Shown one piece after another: positions 42,975 to 51,957 of a DNA stretch of 64,000 nt. Source of the DNA: CAZJLP01 sp964546955 (GTDB taxonomy: Bacteria > Verrucomicrobiota > Verrucomicrobiia > Opitutales > Opitutaceae); the NCBI GenBank assembly GCA_964546955.1, contig CAZJLP010000002.1:1-64000 (forward strand). The letters run 5' to 3'. How positions within the stretch are numbered: position 1 is the stretch's first letter; each line of letters opens with the position of its first letter. The position numbers were made by a program, and so were the translations under genes. The notes under the pieces were generated by a model, which saw only the letters and a program-made list of their open reading frames with translations, was not told where the DNA came from and searched no databases.

Positions 42975-45542
42975 ATGTCTTTCGGTCCGGTCCAAGCCCC
43001 GCTCGCGCCCCTGCCTCCCGGCACCTCGACCGACGCGGTCCTCGACCGCTTCCTTCAGGTGACAAGCGGACGGGGGCTCGCGCTCTACTCGGAGCAAGAG
43101 GAGGCGATTCTCGAACTATTCGCCGATCGTAATGTCATCCTCAATACCCCAACCGGATCGGGAAAATCCCTGGTAGCGGCCGCCCTGCACTTCAAGGCGC
43201 TGTGCGATCGGCAACGCTCGGTTTACACCTGCCCGATCAAAGCGCTGGTCAACGAAAAGTTTCTCGCGCTTTGCCGCGATTTTGGACCCGAGAACGTCGG
43301 GATGATGACAGGGGACGCGAGCGTCAATCCCCGCGCACCGGTGCTGTGCTGCACCGCCGAGATCCTGGCCAACATCGCGCTCCATCGAGGCGAGCACACT
43401 GACATCCGGGCCGTCATCATGGACGAGTTCCATTACTACTCCGATGCGGAGCGGGGCTATGCCTGGCAGGTCCCGCTGCTGACCATGGCGTGCAGCCGCT
43501 TCCTCTTGATGTCCGCGACTCTTGGGCAGACCGAATTTTTTGAGCGCGATCTTCAGCGATTGACTGGGGCTCCCGCCCTGACCATTCGCAGCGACAACCG
43601 GCCCGTCCCTCTCGAGTTCGAATACTCGGAGATTCCTCTGGCGGAACGCGTCGCGGGATTGTTGGAGGAAAAAAAAGCTCCGGTTTACCTCGTGTTTTTT
43701 ACCCAGCGGGCCGCCTCGGAAGCCGCGCAGGACTTGATGAGCCTCAACATTTGCACGCGGGAGGAGAAAGCCGCGTTGGCCACCGCCCTCGAAAACGCCC
43801 GCTTCAACAGTCCCTACGGCAAGGAGATTAAACGGTGGTTGCGCCATGGCATCGGCGTGCACCACGCCGGCCTTTTGCCGAAGTACCGAATTCTCGTCGA
43901 ACAACTCGCGCAACGCGGTCTGCTCAAGCTGATCTGCGGTACCGATACGCTCGGCGTCGGCATCAACGTGCCCATTCGCACCGTCCTTTTTACGCAGCTG
44001 TGGAAATACGACGGGAAAAAGGCCGCCATCCTCAGCGTGCGCGATTTTCGTCAGGTCGCCGGGCGGGCCGGCCGCAAGGGCTACGACGACAAGGGATATG
44101 TGATCGCACAAGCGCCCGAACATGTGATCGAAAACAAGAGAGCGGAGGAGAAGGCGGCGTCAGATCCGAAGAAAAAGAAGAAACTCGTCAAACAGAGCGC
44201 TCCGGAAGGCGCGGTCGGCTGGGATGCGAAAACATTCGAAAAACTCAAGACCGCGCCTTCGGAAGGGCTGGTTTCCCGCTTCGACGTGAGTCACGGAATG
44301 CTCCTGCTCGTGCTCGGACGCGATGCCGACGGTTGTCGAGCGATGAAAGCGTTGATCGCCGATTGCCACGAAACTCCGCACCGCAAGCGGCTGCTTCGGC
44401 GCAAGGCTTTTCAACTCTTCCGCGCGCTCCTGGAACGGAAGATCGTCGAGCCGATCGCGCCCCAGCCCTCGGGCCGGCGGCTGCGCGTCAATGTGGAGCT
44501 GCAGGAGGATTTTTCCCTGCACCAAGCCCTTTCGCTCTACCTGATCGACACGCTTCCGCTGTTGGATCGAACCTCGGCCGACTATCCGTTCGATGTACTG
44601 ACGTTGTGCGAAGCGATCGTGGAGGATCCCGACGCGATCCTGCGCAAACAGGTCGATCGCCTGAAATCCGAGAAAATTGAAGACCTGAAAGCCGCCGGCG
44701 TGTCCTACGAAGAGCGGATGGAGCGTCTGGAGGAGATCGAACATCCGAAGCCTCTGCGCGATTTCGTCTACGAAACCTTCAACGCCTTCGCTGCCGCCCA
44801 TCCCTGGGTCGGCCAGGAGAACGTACGGCCCAAGTCCATCGCGCGGGAAATGTTCGAAAGGTACCTTTCCTTTTCGGATTACATCCGCGCCTACGGTCTG
44901 GAGCGTTCCGAGGGGCTTCTTCTGCGGCATCTGTCCCAAGCCTGGAAGGTGTTGTCCCAAACCGTGCCTGCATCGTTCAAGACGGAGGAAGTGGTCGAAA
45001 TGGAAGTCTATTTCCGCGAGCTGATCCGGGGCGTGGACTCCAGCTTGTTGGAGGAATGGGAGCGCCTTCAGAATCCCGACTTTGTGGCCGCAGAGACTTC
45101 CGACAAGCCCGCGCGACCCAGCACGTTCGACGTCACCCGGGATGCCGAGAGCTTTCGCCGCCTCGTTCGCACGAACATTCTCGGTTTTTTGCAGGACATC
45201 GCGGCGCGAGATTGGGACGCCGCAGCCAATCGCACGGCCCTGCTCGCGAGCAACGAGTCAGTCGAAGCCGCGGCCATGGCGGAAGCGCGGCGGATCGAGA
45301 AACTTTTCCAATCCTATTTCGATGCGCGCCTGCGTTTCCGGCTGGATCCCGAGGGACGCTCCGCGAAACACACGCATTGGCTCGACACCGCTGGAGACGA
45401 ATGGCGCATCGCCCAGGTGCTCGCCGATCCCGCGGATCAAAACGATTGGGAAACTACATTCACGCTGTCGATCCCCGCTTCGCGCGCCGAAAACCGCCCC
45501 ATCCTTCGTTTTGTCGGCGTCGGGCCCGTCGGAGCAACCTAG
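42975..45542 (+). CDS. Ski2-like DEAD/DEAH-box RNA helicase with DUF3516 domain
   Basis: An 855-residue ATP-dependent helicase. Motifs: Q-like start, Walker A NTPTGSGKSL (about residues 58-67), motif Ia CPIKALVNEKF, motif II DEFHYYSD, motif III LMSATLG, HHAGLLPKYR, GTDTLGVGINVP (motif V) and QVAGRAGRKG (motif VI). These are typical of the Ski2/Mtr4 family. The C-terminal half is DUF3516 (about 500-830), with HPKPLRDFVYETFNAFA and RPKSIAREMFERYLSF. In actinobacteria such helicases are linked to RNA turnover. The ATG at 42975 has GGGAAATG just before; the longer frame upstream is not real. It is divergent from the lipid kinase. Confidence 0.93.
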   Translation: MSFGPVQAPLAPLPPGTSTDAVLDRFLQVTSGRGLALYSEQEEAILELFADRNVILNTPTGSGKSLVAAALHFKALCDRQRSVYTCPIKALVNEKFLALCRDFGPENVGMMTGDASVNPRAPVLCCTAEILANIALHRGEHTDIRAVIMDEFHYYSDAERGYAWQVPLLTMACSRFLLMSATLGQTEFFERDLQRLTGAPALTIRSDNRPVPLEFEYSEIPLAERVAGLLEEKKAPVYLVFFTQRAASEAAQDLMSLNICTREEKAALATALENARFNSPYGKEIKRWLRHGIGVHHAGLLPKYRILVEQLAQRGLLKLICGTDTLGVGINVPIRTVLFTQLWKYDGKKAAILSVRDFRQVAGRAGRKGYDDKGYVIAQAPEHVIENKRAEEKAASDPKKKKKLVKQSAPEGAVGWDAKTFEKLKTAPSEGLVSRFDVSHGMLLLVLGRDADGCRAMKALIADCHETPHRKRLLRRKAFQLFRALLERKIVEPIAPQPSGRRLRVNVELQEDFSLHQALSLYLIDTLPLLDRTSADYPFDVLTLCEAIVEDPDAILRKQVDRLKSEKIEDLKAAGVSYEERMERLEEIEHPKPLRDFVYETFNAFAAAHPWVGQENVRPKSIAREMFERYLSFSDYIRAYGLERSEGLLLRHLSQAWKVLSQTVPASFKTEEVVEMEVYFRELIRGVDSSLLEEWERLQNPDFVAAETSDKPARPSTFDVTRDAESFRRLVRTNILGFLQDIAARDWDAAANRTALLASNESVEAAAMAEARRIEKLFQSYFDARLRFRLDPEGRSAKHTHWLDTAGDEWRIAQVLADPADQNDWETTFTLSIPASRAENRPILRFVGVGPVGAT

Positions 45543-45712
45543 GCGTCCTCGACTCGCCGGCGAAGCATAAATCGCAATCAAGAAAACGCGTTCTCACGCC
45601 GTCCAGCACAGCGTAGTGTGCATTGAGGCAGACGCTGGCTATGACGACAGCTCCGCCAACGGCTTCACCCACCCTCCTTTAAGGCCGCTTAAAAGGAAAC
45701 CCCTCCCGACGG

Positions 45713-48700
45713 TCAAAATCCACTGCGGCTCCGCCCGGATCCCGCGGTTTCATGGAGCACTTCGTGGACCTTGCGCCGGAGCGCGTCAGGCGTGAAAGGT
45801 TTCTCTATCACAGGGCTGCCGTCGGTCAAACCTCCGTGCCGCAGGATGGCGTCGTCCGTGTAACCCGACATGTACAAGACTTTCATGCCCGGTCGCGCCG
45901 CGCTCAGCCGCTCCGCGACCTCGCGCCCATTGATGCCCGGCATGATCACATCCGTGAGCAAAAGATCGATCGCCGCGTGATACTCCGCCGAGCGTTTCAG
46001 CGCGCCTTCTCCGTCGGCAGCCTCGACGACGGTGTAGCCCGACTGTTGCAGCACTTGGCGGGTGATCTTCCGCACACCTTCATTGTCCTCAACCAAGAGC
46101 ACCGTCCCCGATCCGTGCGGCAATTCATGTTGCACCGCGGGCTTCGGGTCCACCGCCCCGGCCGCCTTGCTTTCGGCGTCGACCACGCACGGAAGGTAGA
46201 TCTTGAAGGTCGTGCCCACCCCCACTTCGCTATAAACGGAAATATGTCCGGCGCTTTGCTTGACGATCCCGTACACGGTCGAGAGTCCCAAGCCAGTGCC
46301 CTTGCCGACTCCTTTCGTCGTGAAAAAAGGTTCGAACAAATGCGCCTGCGTTTCCGCGTCCATGCCGCAGCCGGTGTCGCTCACCGCCAGTCGCACATAC
46401 TCGCCAGGCTGCACCGCGACGTGCTGCCTCGTGTAGGTTTCGTCCAGGGTCACGTTGGCCGTTTCGATGATGAGATTTCCCCCGCGCGGCATGGCGTCGC
46501 GCGAGTTGATCGCGAGATTCATGAGGATTTGCTCCGTCTGGCTGGGATCGATCTTCACCCGGCCCAACCCAGCCCCAAGCGAGATCACGAGATGGATGTC
46601 CTCGCCGATCAGACGGTGCAGCATCTTCTCCATATCGAAGACCAACCGGTTCAGATCGACCACCTTGGGCTGGAAAACCTGGCGGCGACTGAAGGCGAGG
46701 AGCTGCCGGGTGAGGGCCGCCGCGCGCTCTCCCGCCGTGCGAATCTCGTTCAATCCCGCCCGGGCCTCGGGCGTCAGCCCTGGTTCCTCCAGCAACAACT
46801 CGCTGTAACTGAGTATGCCGGTGAGAAGATTGTTGAAATCGTGCGCGACTCCTCCCGCCAATTGGCCGATCGCCTCCATCTTCTGAGACTGTCTCAGCTG
46901 CTCCTCCAGCTTCTTCCGTTCTGTTATATCTGTGAGCACGCCGCGCACGCCCACCATCCGGCCGCCCTGAAGGATGGGGCGAAGGGAACTCCGCATCCAT
47001 CGTAGTTTTCTCGATTTGGTGACGACCCGATACTCCAGCGGCTGGACGTTCACCGAACCGGGTTCTCGCAGGGCGGGCGCAACTTGAGCCAGGTCGTCGG
47101 GCGCTACAATTTTAGTGATGGCATCACCCAGAATTTCCGACGGCTTGTACCCTAGGGCCGCCTCGACGACAGGGCTGATGTAGGTCACGCGCCCCATCTC
47201 ATCCGCGGCGAAAATGATATCGTTGATCGTTTCGACCAGCTCGCGGTACTTCTCTTCAGCCGCGCGCAGGGCCTGCTCCCCTTGCCTGCGTTGCTCGAGA
47301 TCGGCCGTCAAACGGCGGACCCGGACACGGTGACCCGCCACCAGAGCGACGCCGACCGACCCGACGGCCAGGAACCGAAACCACCACGTATTCCAAAAAG
47401 CGGGATGCACCACGATCCGCAGTTTTGCGGCGGAAGCATCATTCCAGATGCCGTCGCTATTCGTCGCTTTGACGTGGAATACATACGTCCGCGCATCGAG
47501 ATTGGTGAATGAAACCTCGCGCCGCGCCCCGAGTTCGACCCATTTGTCGCTAAATCCCTCCAGCTTGTAGGCGTAGCGATTCCGTCGCGGAAAACTGAAG
47601 TCCAGGGCGGCAAACTCGATGGTGAAAGCCTTGTCGTCATGTCGGAATGCGACTTCGTCCATCGAGGCCAAGGTTTGCGGCAGTTTGACCGGGTCATTGA
47701 ACCGGCGCAGGCCCGTCAGCACGATTGGCGGGACGCGCGTGTCGGGCTTGATCGTTTTCGGATCGAACTCGTAAAAGCCGTCGACACTTCCAAAGAGCAA
47801 CCGTCCGTCGCGGATCTTGAGGCTTGCGCCCATGCTGAACTGCAGACTCTGCAAGCCGTTCGCCAGGTCGTAACTTTCCACTTTTCCGCTCGCGGGGTCG
47901 AAGCGACACAAGCCGTGGTTGCTGCTGATCCAGAGCGATCCCTCGCTGTCTTCTTCCATCCGGTAGACAACATTGCTGGGAAATTGCTTGTAGGTGGTGA
48001 AGGAGCTGGACGCGGCGTTCAAAAGATTGATCCCCCCGCCGTAAGTGGAGACCCACAACCTCCCCTTGCTGTCCTCCAATAACCCCACGACACTGTCGTG
48101 ACTAAGGCTGTAGGGATCATGGTCGTCGTGAAGATATCCGACCAAACGCGAGGTTCCACGACGAAGCACACGCAGCCCGCCCAAGGTGCCGACCCAGAGA
48201 TTTCCGGTTCGGTCGAAGCGGAGCGCGCGAACGCCGGACAAGCTGCTGCCCGCCGCGCCAAACGTATCGTGGTGCGCGATCACCTGTTCTGTCTCGGGAT
48301 TGAAGGCATCGACACCTCCGTTTGTCCCCAGCCACAAAATACCGTGCTCGTCCTCGGCGATCGTCCAAACTTCGTCATCCGACAAGGTCTTCGGGTCGCT
48401 TTCTTTACGACGATAGGTCGTGAAGCGACCCGTCGCGGGGTCGAAACGAGCCAAGCCGCCCCGGTAGCTGCCGACCCAGATCCTTCCCTTCCTGTCTTGA
48501 TGGAGCGCGAGGAGCGCATTTCCCCCGGGCATACCGATCGGAAAGCGATAATGGCTGAAGGTGCGCGTGTTTCGGTCGTAGCGGTTCAGCCACCCGCGTT
48601 CCATGCCGATCCAAATCGTCCCCGATACATCCTCCAAAAAGCATCCCACGGACGACTCGCTCAAACTGCTCGGATCGTTGGGCTGATGCCGGAAATAGTG

Positions 48701-49825
48701 AAACGGGTGCCGGGGTCGGCGGAGCATGTCCACCCCTCCTAAAAACGTGCCAACCCACAGTTGGCCCTGGCGATCTTCGTACAAGGTACCGACGACGTCC
48801 TGCACGAGAGAACCGGGATCCCTGGCATCGTGTACGAAAGCAGAAAACTTTCCCGTCGCGGCATCGACGTGCTGCAAGCCCGCGCCGTCCGTCCCGATCC
48901 ACACCGTCCCCGCCCGGTCAACCCGAACATACGTGACAAGGTCCGACCCAATCCCATTTGCCTGGGCGGGATCGTGCCGATAACGCTGAAACGCGCCCGT
49001 AGCGGGATCGTACACATTGACGCCTCCTCCATAGGTGCCGACCCAAATTCGCCCGTTCTTATCCTCGGCCAGGCTCGAAACGCGATTGTGCGAGATGCCG
49101 TTGGCGTTGTTCGGATCGTGCCGGTGATGCGTGAAAACACCGGGCTTTTCCATCAGCTCCAGCCCGGCGTCGAGCGTGCCCACCCATAGCCGTCCCGCCT
49201 GGTCCCGCAGCAGCGCGGACGGCAGCCAACTGCCAAAGCTGGAGGGGACTTTTTCGTCCTTCCAGTAGTTCGAAAAGATGCCGGAGATCGGATCCCTCAT
49301 GAACAGTCCGTAACCTTCGACGCCGACCCAGAGCGCTCCGGTCGGATCCTCAAAGATCGCGGTGACCTTCCCTCGAATCTCTTTCATCGCGGTAAACCGC
49401 TCGGTCCGTCGATCGAACTCGCACAAACCCGCGTCGGTGCCCACCCAAAGACGATGTTTGCTGTCCTCCTGGAGAGCCCAGACTTTGTCGCTGGGCAAGC
49501 TGCCGGGGTTCTTAGGGTCGTGCTTGAAAACGGTTATGGTGTATCCGTCATAGCGATTCAGACCCTCCCCGGTGCCAAACCACATGAATCCGATGTGGTC
49601 CTGAAAGATTGCGTGGACGGTGCTCTGCGATAGGCCTTGCTCCACGGAAAGGTGAACAAAACGAGCGGGCCCCACGGCCAGAGACGGGCTAACCGCCGCG
49701 AAACTGCAAACCGCCAACGCTCCCAAAATTGACAACTGCTTCCGCCAGCGGCCGGCGATTCCGGAACGAATTCCGAAATTGCGGACGGGACCGTCTCTGC
49801 GGGGCAACGATAGGCGAGAGAGCAA
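45713..49825 (-). CDS. Hybrid two-component sensor kinase with beta-propeller sensor (HTCS-like)
   Basis: A 1370-residue membrane protein. The signal/anchor is at about 30-50. Two seven-bladed propellers of Reg_prop repeats (WVGT-x-GGL-type, e.g. MWFGTGEGLNRYDG, IWVGTYGGGV) span residues about 58-690, then a Y_Y_Y domain, one transmembrane segment near 825, a PAS domain (about 870-985), HisKA with phospho-acceptor VAHDFNNLLTGIL (about 1010), HATPase and a C-terminal receiver domain with TDVIMPGINGREV (Asp near 1298). It resembles the HTCS that sense oligosaccharides in Bacteroidetes, but the output HTH is absent, so it would signal to a separate regulator. Its promoter faces the 239-base gap to the right. 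Confidence 0.93.
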   Translation of the reverse strand: MLSRLSLPRRDGPVRNFGIRSGIAGRWRKQLSILGALAVCSFAAVSPSLAVGPARFVHLSVEQGLSQSTVHAIFQDHIGFMWFGTGEGLNRYDGYTITVFKHDPKNPGSLPSDKVWALQEDSKHRLWVGTDAGLCEFDRRTERFTAMKEIRGKVTAIFEDPTGALWVGVEGYGLFMRDPISGIFSNYWKDEKVPSSFGSWLPSALLRDQAGRLWVGTLDAGLELMEKPGVFTHHRHDPNNANGISHNRVSSLAEDKNGRIWVGTYGGGVNVYDPATGAFQRYRHDPAQANGIGSDLVTYVRVDRAGTVWIGTDGAGLQHVDAATGKFSAFVHDARDPGSLVQDVVGTLYEDRQGQLWVGTFLGGVDMLRRPRHPFHYFRHQPNDPSSLSESSVGCFLEDVSGTIWIGMERGWLNRYDRNTRTFSHYRFPIGMPGGNALLALHQDRKGRIWVGSYRGGLARFDPATGRFTTYRRKESDPKTLSDDEVWTIAEDEHGILWLGTNGGVDAFNPETEQVIAHHDTFGAAGSSLSGVRALRFDRTGNLWVGTLGGLRVLRRGTSRLVGYLHDDHDPYSLSHDSVVGLLEDSKGRLWVSTYGGGINLLNAASSSFTTYKQFPSNVVYRMEEDSEGSLWISSNHGLCRFDPASGKVESYDLANGLQSLQFSMGASLKIRDGRLLFGSVDGFYEFDPKTIKPDTRVPPIVLTGLRRFNDPVKLPQTLASMDEVAFRHDDKAFTIEFAALDFSFPRRNRYAYKLEGFSDKWVELGARREVSFTNLDARTYVFHVKATNSDGIWNDASAAKLRIVVHPAFWNTWWFRFLAVGSVGVALVAGHRVRVRRLTADLEQRRQGEQALRAAEEKYRELVETINDIIFAADEMGRVTYISPVVEAALGYKPSEILGDAITKIVAPDDLAQVAPALREPGSVNVQPLEYRVVTKSRKLRWMRSSLRPILQGGRMVGVRGVLTDITERKKLEEQLRQSQKMEAIGQLAGGVAHDFNNLLTGILSYSELLLEEPGLTPEARAGLNEIRTAGERAAALTRQLLAFSRRQVFQPKVVDLNRLVFDMEKMLHRLIGEDIHLVISLGAGLGRVKIDPSQTEQILMNLAINSRDAMPRGGNLIIETANVTLDETYTRQHVAVQPGEYVRLAVSDTGCGMDAETQAHLFEPFFTTKGVGKGTGLGLSTVYGIVKQSAGHISVYSEVGVGTTFKIYLPCVVDAESKAAGAVDPKPAVQHELPHGSGTVLLVEDNEGVRKITRQVLQQSGYTVVEAADGEGALKRSAEYHAAIDLLLTDVIMPGINGREVAERLSAARPGMKVLYMSGYTDDAILRHGGLTDGSPVIEKPFTPDALRRKVHEVLHETAGSGRSRSGF

Positions 49826-50064
49826 GGATAACGTGGGGTGTTCGGTCTGCCGCCTCCCGCCAAAACACGGGGGCGTCGTCTACAAGCAGGGAGCAGACAA
49901 GAGAACAGCCAATTCTTGACCGGACAACAAGCCGTTTTCGGTCTATCACCCGAAATGGTGGTGTTCCCCAAGCCTTTTCAGGCTCGGGCGATACCCGCCA
50001 ATCCGCACGCATTTGCCGCTTAACAACGGCCCGCCGTCAGATGAAAGGTGTCGCAGCACGCCCA

Positions 50065-50628
50065 CTACCGTCTCGCTCGCGCTCGCATCTCCGCGTCCAC
50101 GGCGTTGATGAACGCCTGCTGCGGGTGCTTCACTTCCCGATTCTTCGCCCGTTGCGCCAGCATCGCCTTTTGTAACTTTTTCCACTCCTTCGGCTTGATC
50201 AGCCATTGGGCGGTATAAACGGGCCGCTCCCCATAACGGACATCGATCGCGTGCGGCAAACCAGCGCGATCGCAAAAAAGAGACGCAATCTTGATCGCTT
50301 CGTTCAACTCGAACGGCTTCCCCTCCCGGGAAATCATAAAATAGTAGAGGATCGCCTGGTCGGACTGCGCCACCTGGAATGTCATCGCGAGTCCATTCAC
50401 CGTGGTCGCACTGACAACGCCTCCGCTTTCCTCCCCTCCTGCAATGAGCCCATCCATTTTCGCGATGCAGTCGGTCAAACTTTCCACGGTCACCATCGTC
50501 TTCACGAAGGTTTGGTACTCTTCCTTATCGGCTTGAGTCGGCGGACCAGGAGGCGCCGGTGCCGGGCCCACCGCGGCCAACGTGCAAGCCATCGCGAGCA
50601 GAGCCGACGCCCAAAAGACAAAACGCAT
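50065..50628 (-). CDS. Secreted protein of unknown function
   Basis: A 187-residue protein with an N-terminal signal peptide (residues 1-22, LLAMACTLAAVG) and a Pro-rich linker. The mature part has an alpha/beta pattern: KTMVTVESLTDCIAKMDGLIAGGEE, FQVAQSDQAILYYFMIS and FVEKPFELNEA-like helices, with a basic C-terminus. I do not recognise a family. The ATG at 50628 was chosen because it starts the signal peptide. It sits between the propeller kinase and the small protein genes; no operon is evident. Confidence 0.6.
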   Translation of the reverse strand: MRFVFWASALLAMACTLAAVGPAPAPPGPPTQADKEEYQTFVKTMVTVESLTDCIAKMDGLIAGGEESGGVVSATTVNGLAMTFQVAQSDQAILYYFMISREGKPFELNEAIKIASLFCDRAGLPHAIDVRYGERPVYTAQWLIKPKEWKKLQKAMLAQRAKNREVKHPQQAFINAVDAEMRARARR

Positions 50629-50772
50629 GGGGAGAATGGCAGATCGGCCCCGGCCCTGTAGCAAGCAGATTTGCCGGCTCGCCCGTCCGCCTGGCCGATC
50701 CGGTCGGCGGCTAAAATCGGCCCGTTCGCGCAGCCATGCCGGCGGCGCCCGGCGTTCCGTGTCAGCTCACAG

Positions 50773-51114
50773 TCAGGCTGCGGCTGCCGCCGCTTCCTGG
50801 GCGATGGCCGGCGCGGGCTCAGTGACCGCGTACCCGGGCACCGTCAGCATCACTGCAAGTCCTGTGCGTTCGGCCGCATGAAACAAAGCCACAAGCCGGT
50901 CGTCGTCAGAAAACTCCTCCGGCCTTTCCGCCAAACGCGCCTGCCGCACTTTGGCGATGTGCCAATGCTGCAGCGTGAGATGCTCCAATGCCCGGGAAGT
51001 CGCCTCGGCCACGCCATCCGCCGTCGAAACCATCACGCTGGCAATTCCGTATCCGAGTTTATCATACTCCGGGTGCGACGCAGCCGGCGCGATGGCGAGT
51101 TGATAATAGAGCAT
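50773..51114 (-). CDS. Small protein of unknown family, paralogue of the 55.9-kb gene
   Basis: A 113-residue soluble protein. It starts MLYYQLAIAP and has a core IASVMVSTADGVAEA... HWHIAKVRQAR...AERTGLAVMLTVP, ending in an Ala-rich tail. The same core occurs in the protein at 55878-56225: MLYF start, IAHVLIEAEGI, RWRIIDVLTAR, AEERGFSFYVETP. The two are homologous over about 75 residues, both are short, and I know no family. An alternating pattern with predicted strands and two helices suggests a compact alpha/beta fold. Function unknown; see the findings. Confidence 0.72.
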   Translation of the reverse strand: MLYYQLAIAPAASHPEYDKLGYGIASVMVSTADGVAEATSRALEHLTLQHWHIAKVRQARLAERPEEFSDDDRLVALFHAAERTGLAVMLTVPGYAVTEPAPAIAQEAAAAAA

Positions 51115-51273
51115 GCCTTCAGAAAACAGCGCGCGGGGCGCCCCGCGACTCCTAAGCGGCGCCCGGCTTCCCGGAAGGACTATCGGAAAATTCCCTTCAT
51201 TTCATGTCCCGATGGCCGGAGCGGAAGGCCGCTCGGTTGCTGGGCATCCAGTCGGCCTGTAAAGTGGACCTGT

Positions 51274-51290
51274 GAGCCGAGATTCGGCTC
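51274..51290. promoter_or_regulatory. Perfect 7-bp inverted repeat upstream of the BON gene
   Basis: GAGCCGA, spacer GAT, TCGGCTC, ending 11 bases before the ATG of the BON gene. It overlaps where a ribosome site should lie, so it could mask translation or bind a repressor. Confidence 0.5.
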
Positions 51291-51301
51291 CCACCATAAC
51301 C

Positions 51302-51625
51302 ATGAAAAAATCAGTCCATATCCTCACCGTCCTTCTCGCCGTCGCCTCCCCCGTCGCCTTCTTTGGCTTCAGCGGCTGCGCCGGATCCTCCACCCGTGAA
51401 AGCACGGGCGAATACGTCGACGATTCCGCGATCACCGCCAAGGTGAAGGCAGCCCTCGCAAAAGACGATGGCGTCAAAGCTCGGGAAGTGAACGTCGAAA
51501 CCTTCAAGGGCACCGTGCAATTGAGCGGTTTCGTTAACTCCCAGGCCGAAAAGAGCCGCGCCGCCGACATCGCCAAGGGCATCCAAGGCGTCGAATCCGT
51601 GAAGAACAACATCACGGTCAAATAA
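51302..51625 (+). CDS. Secreted BON-domain protein
   Basis: A 107-residue protein of the OsmY/BON family. An N-terminal signal, hydrophobic to about residue 24, ends in GFSGC, which could be a lipoprotein Cys at residue 26. Then comes one BON domain (about 45-107): DDSAITAKVKAALAKDDGVKAREVNVETFKGTVQLSG and NVKNNITV at the end. BON domains associate with membranes and appear in osmotic or envelope stress. A strong terminator follows, so it is transcribed alone. Confidence 0.9.
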   Translation: MKKSVHILTVLLAVASPVAFFGFSGCAGSSTRESTGEYVDDSAITAKVKAALAKDDGVKAREVNVETFKGTVQLSGFVNSQAEKSRAADIAKGIQGVESVKNNITVK

Positions 51626-51648
51626 CCGTGCGATTTTAGCGATGACTG

Positions 51649-51689
51649 GCCCGCCCGCGGTACCTGCCGCCGGGCGGGATTTTTTTTTG
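51649..51689 (+). terminator. Rho-independent terminator of the BON gene
   Basis: CCCGCCCG (51650-51657) and CGGGCGGG (51671-51678) form an 8-bp stem with a 13-nt loop, followed by A and nine T. It lies 24 bases after the BON gene stop. Confidence 0.9.
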
Positions 51690-51957
51690 CCTTTGAGGAT
51701 CGACGCTGGACGGCGTCGGCGTTTGCCCCTGAGGCGCACCTCGCCACCCGCGGGGGGTTGTAGGCCGACACATAGGGGGCTATTTTTCTACGCATCCGTT
51801 CGCTTGTCGCTGCGCAGAGACACAAGTCGGCTTTTCCCGCTGCTCGGTTCATTCACATCCTCTCTTTTGTTGATGGTCATGCGGACTCGTGTCTGTAAAA
51901 CGACGGTTGTACCTGCCGCTGGCCCTCGATCAGCGGTCTCTCCCCTTGTTTCTCCCT

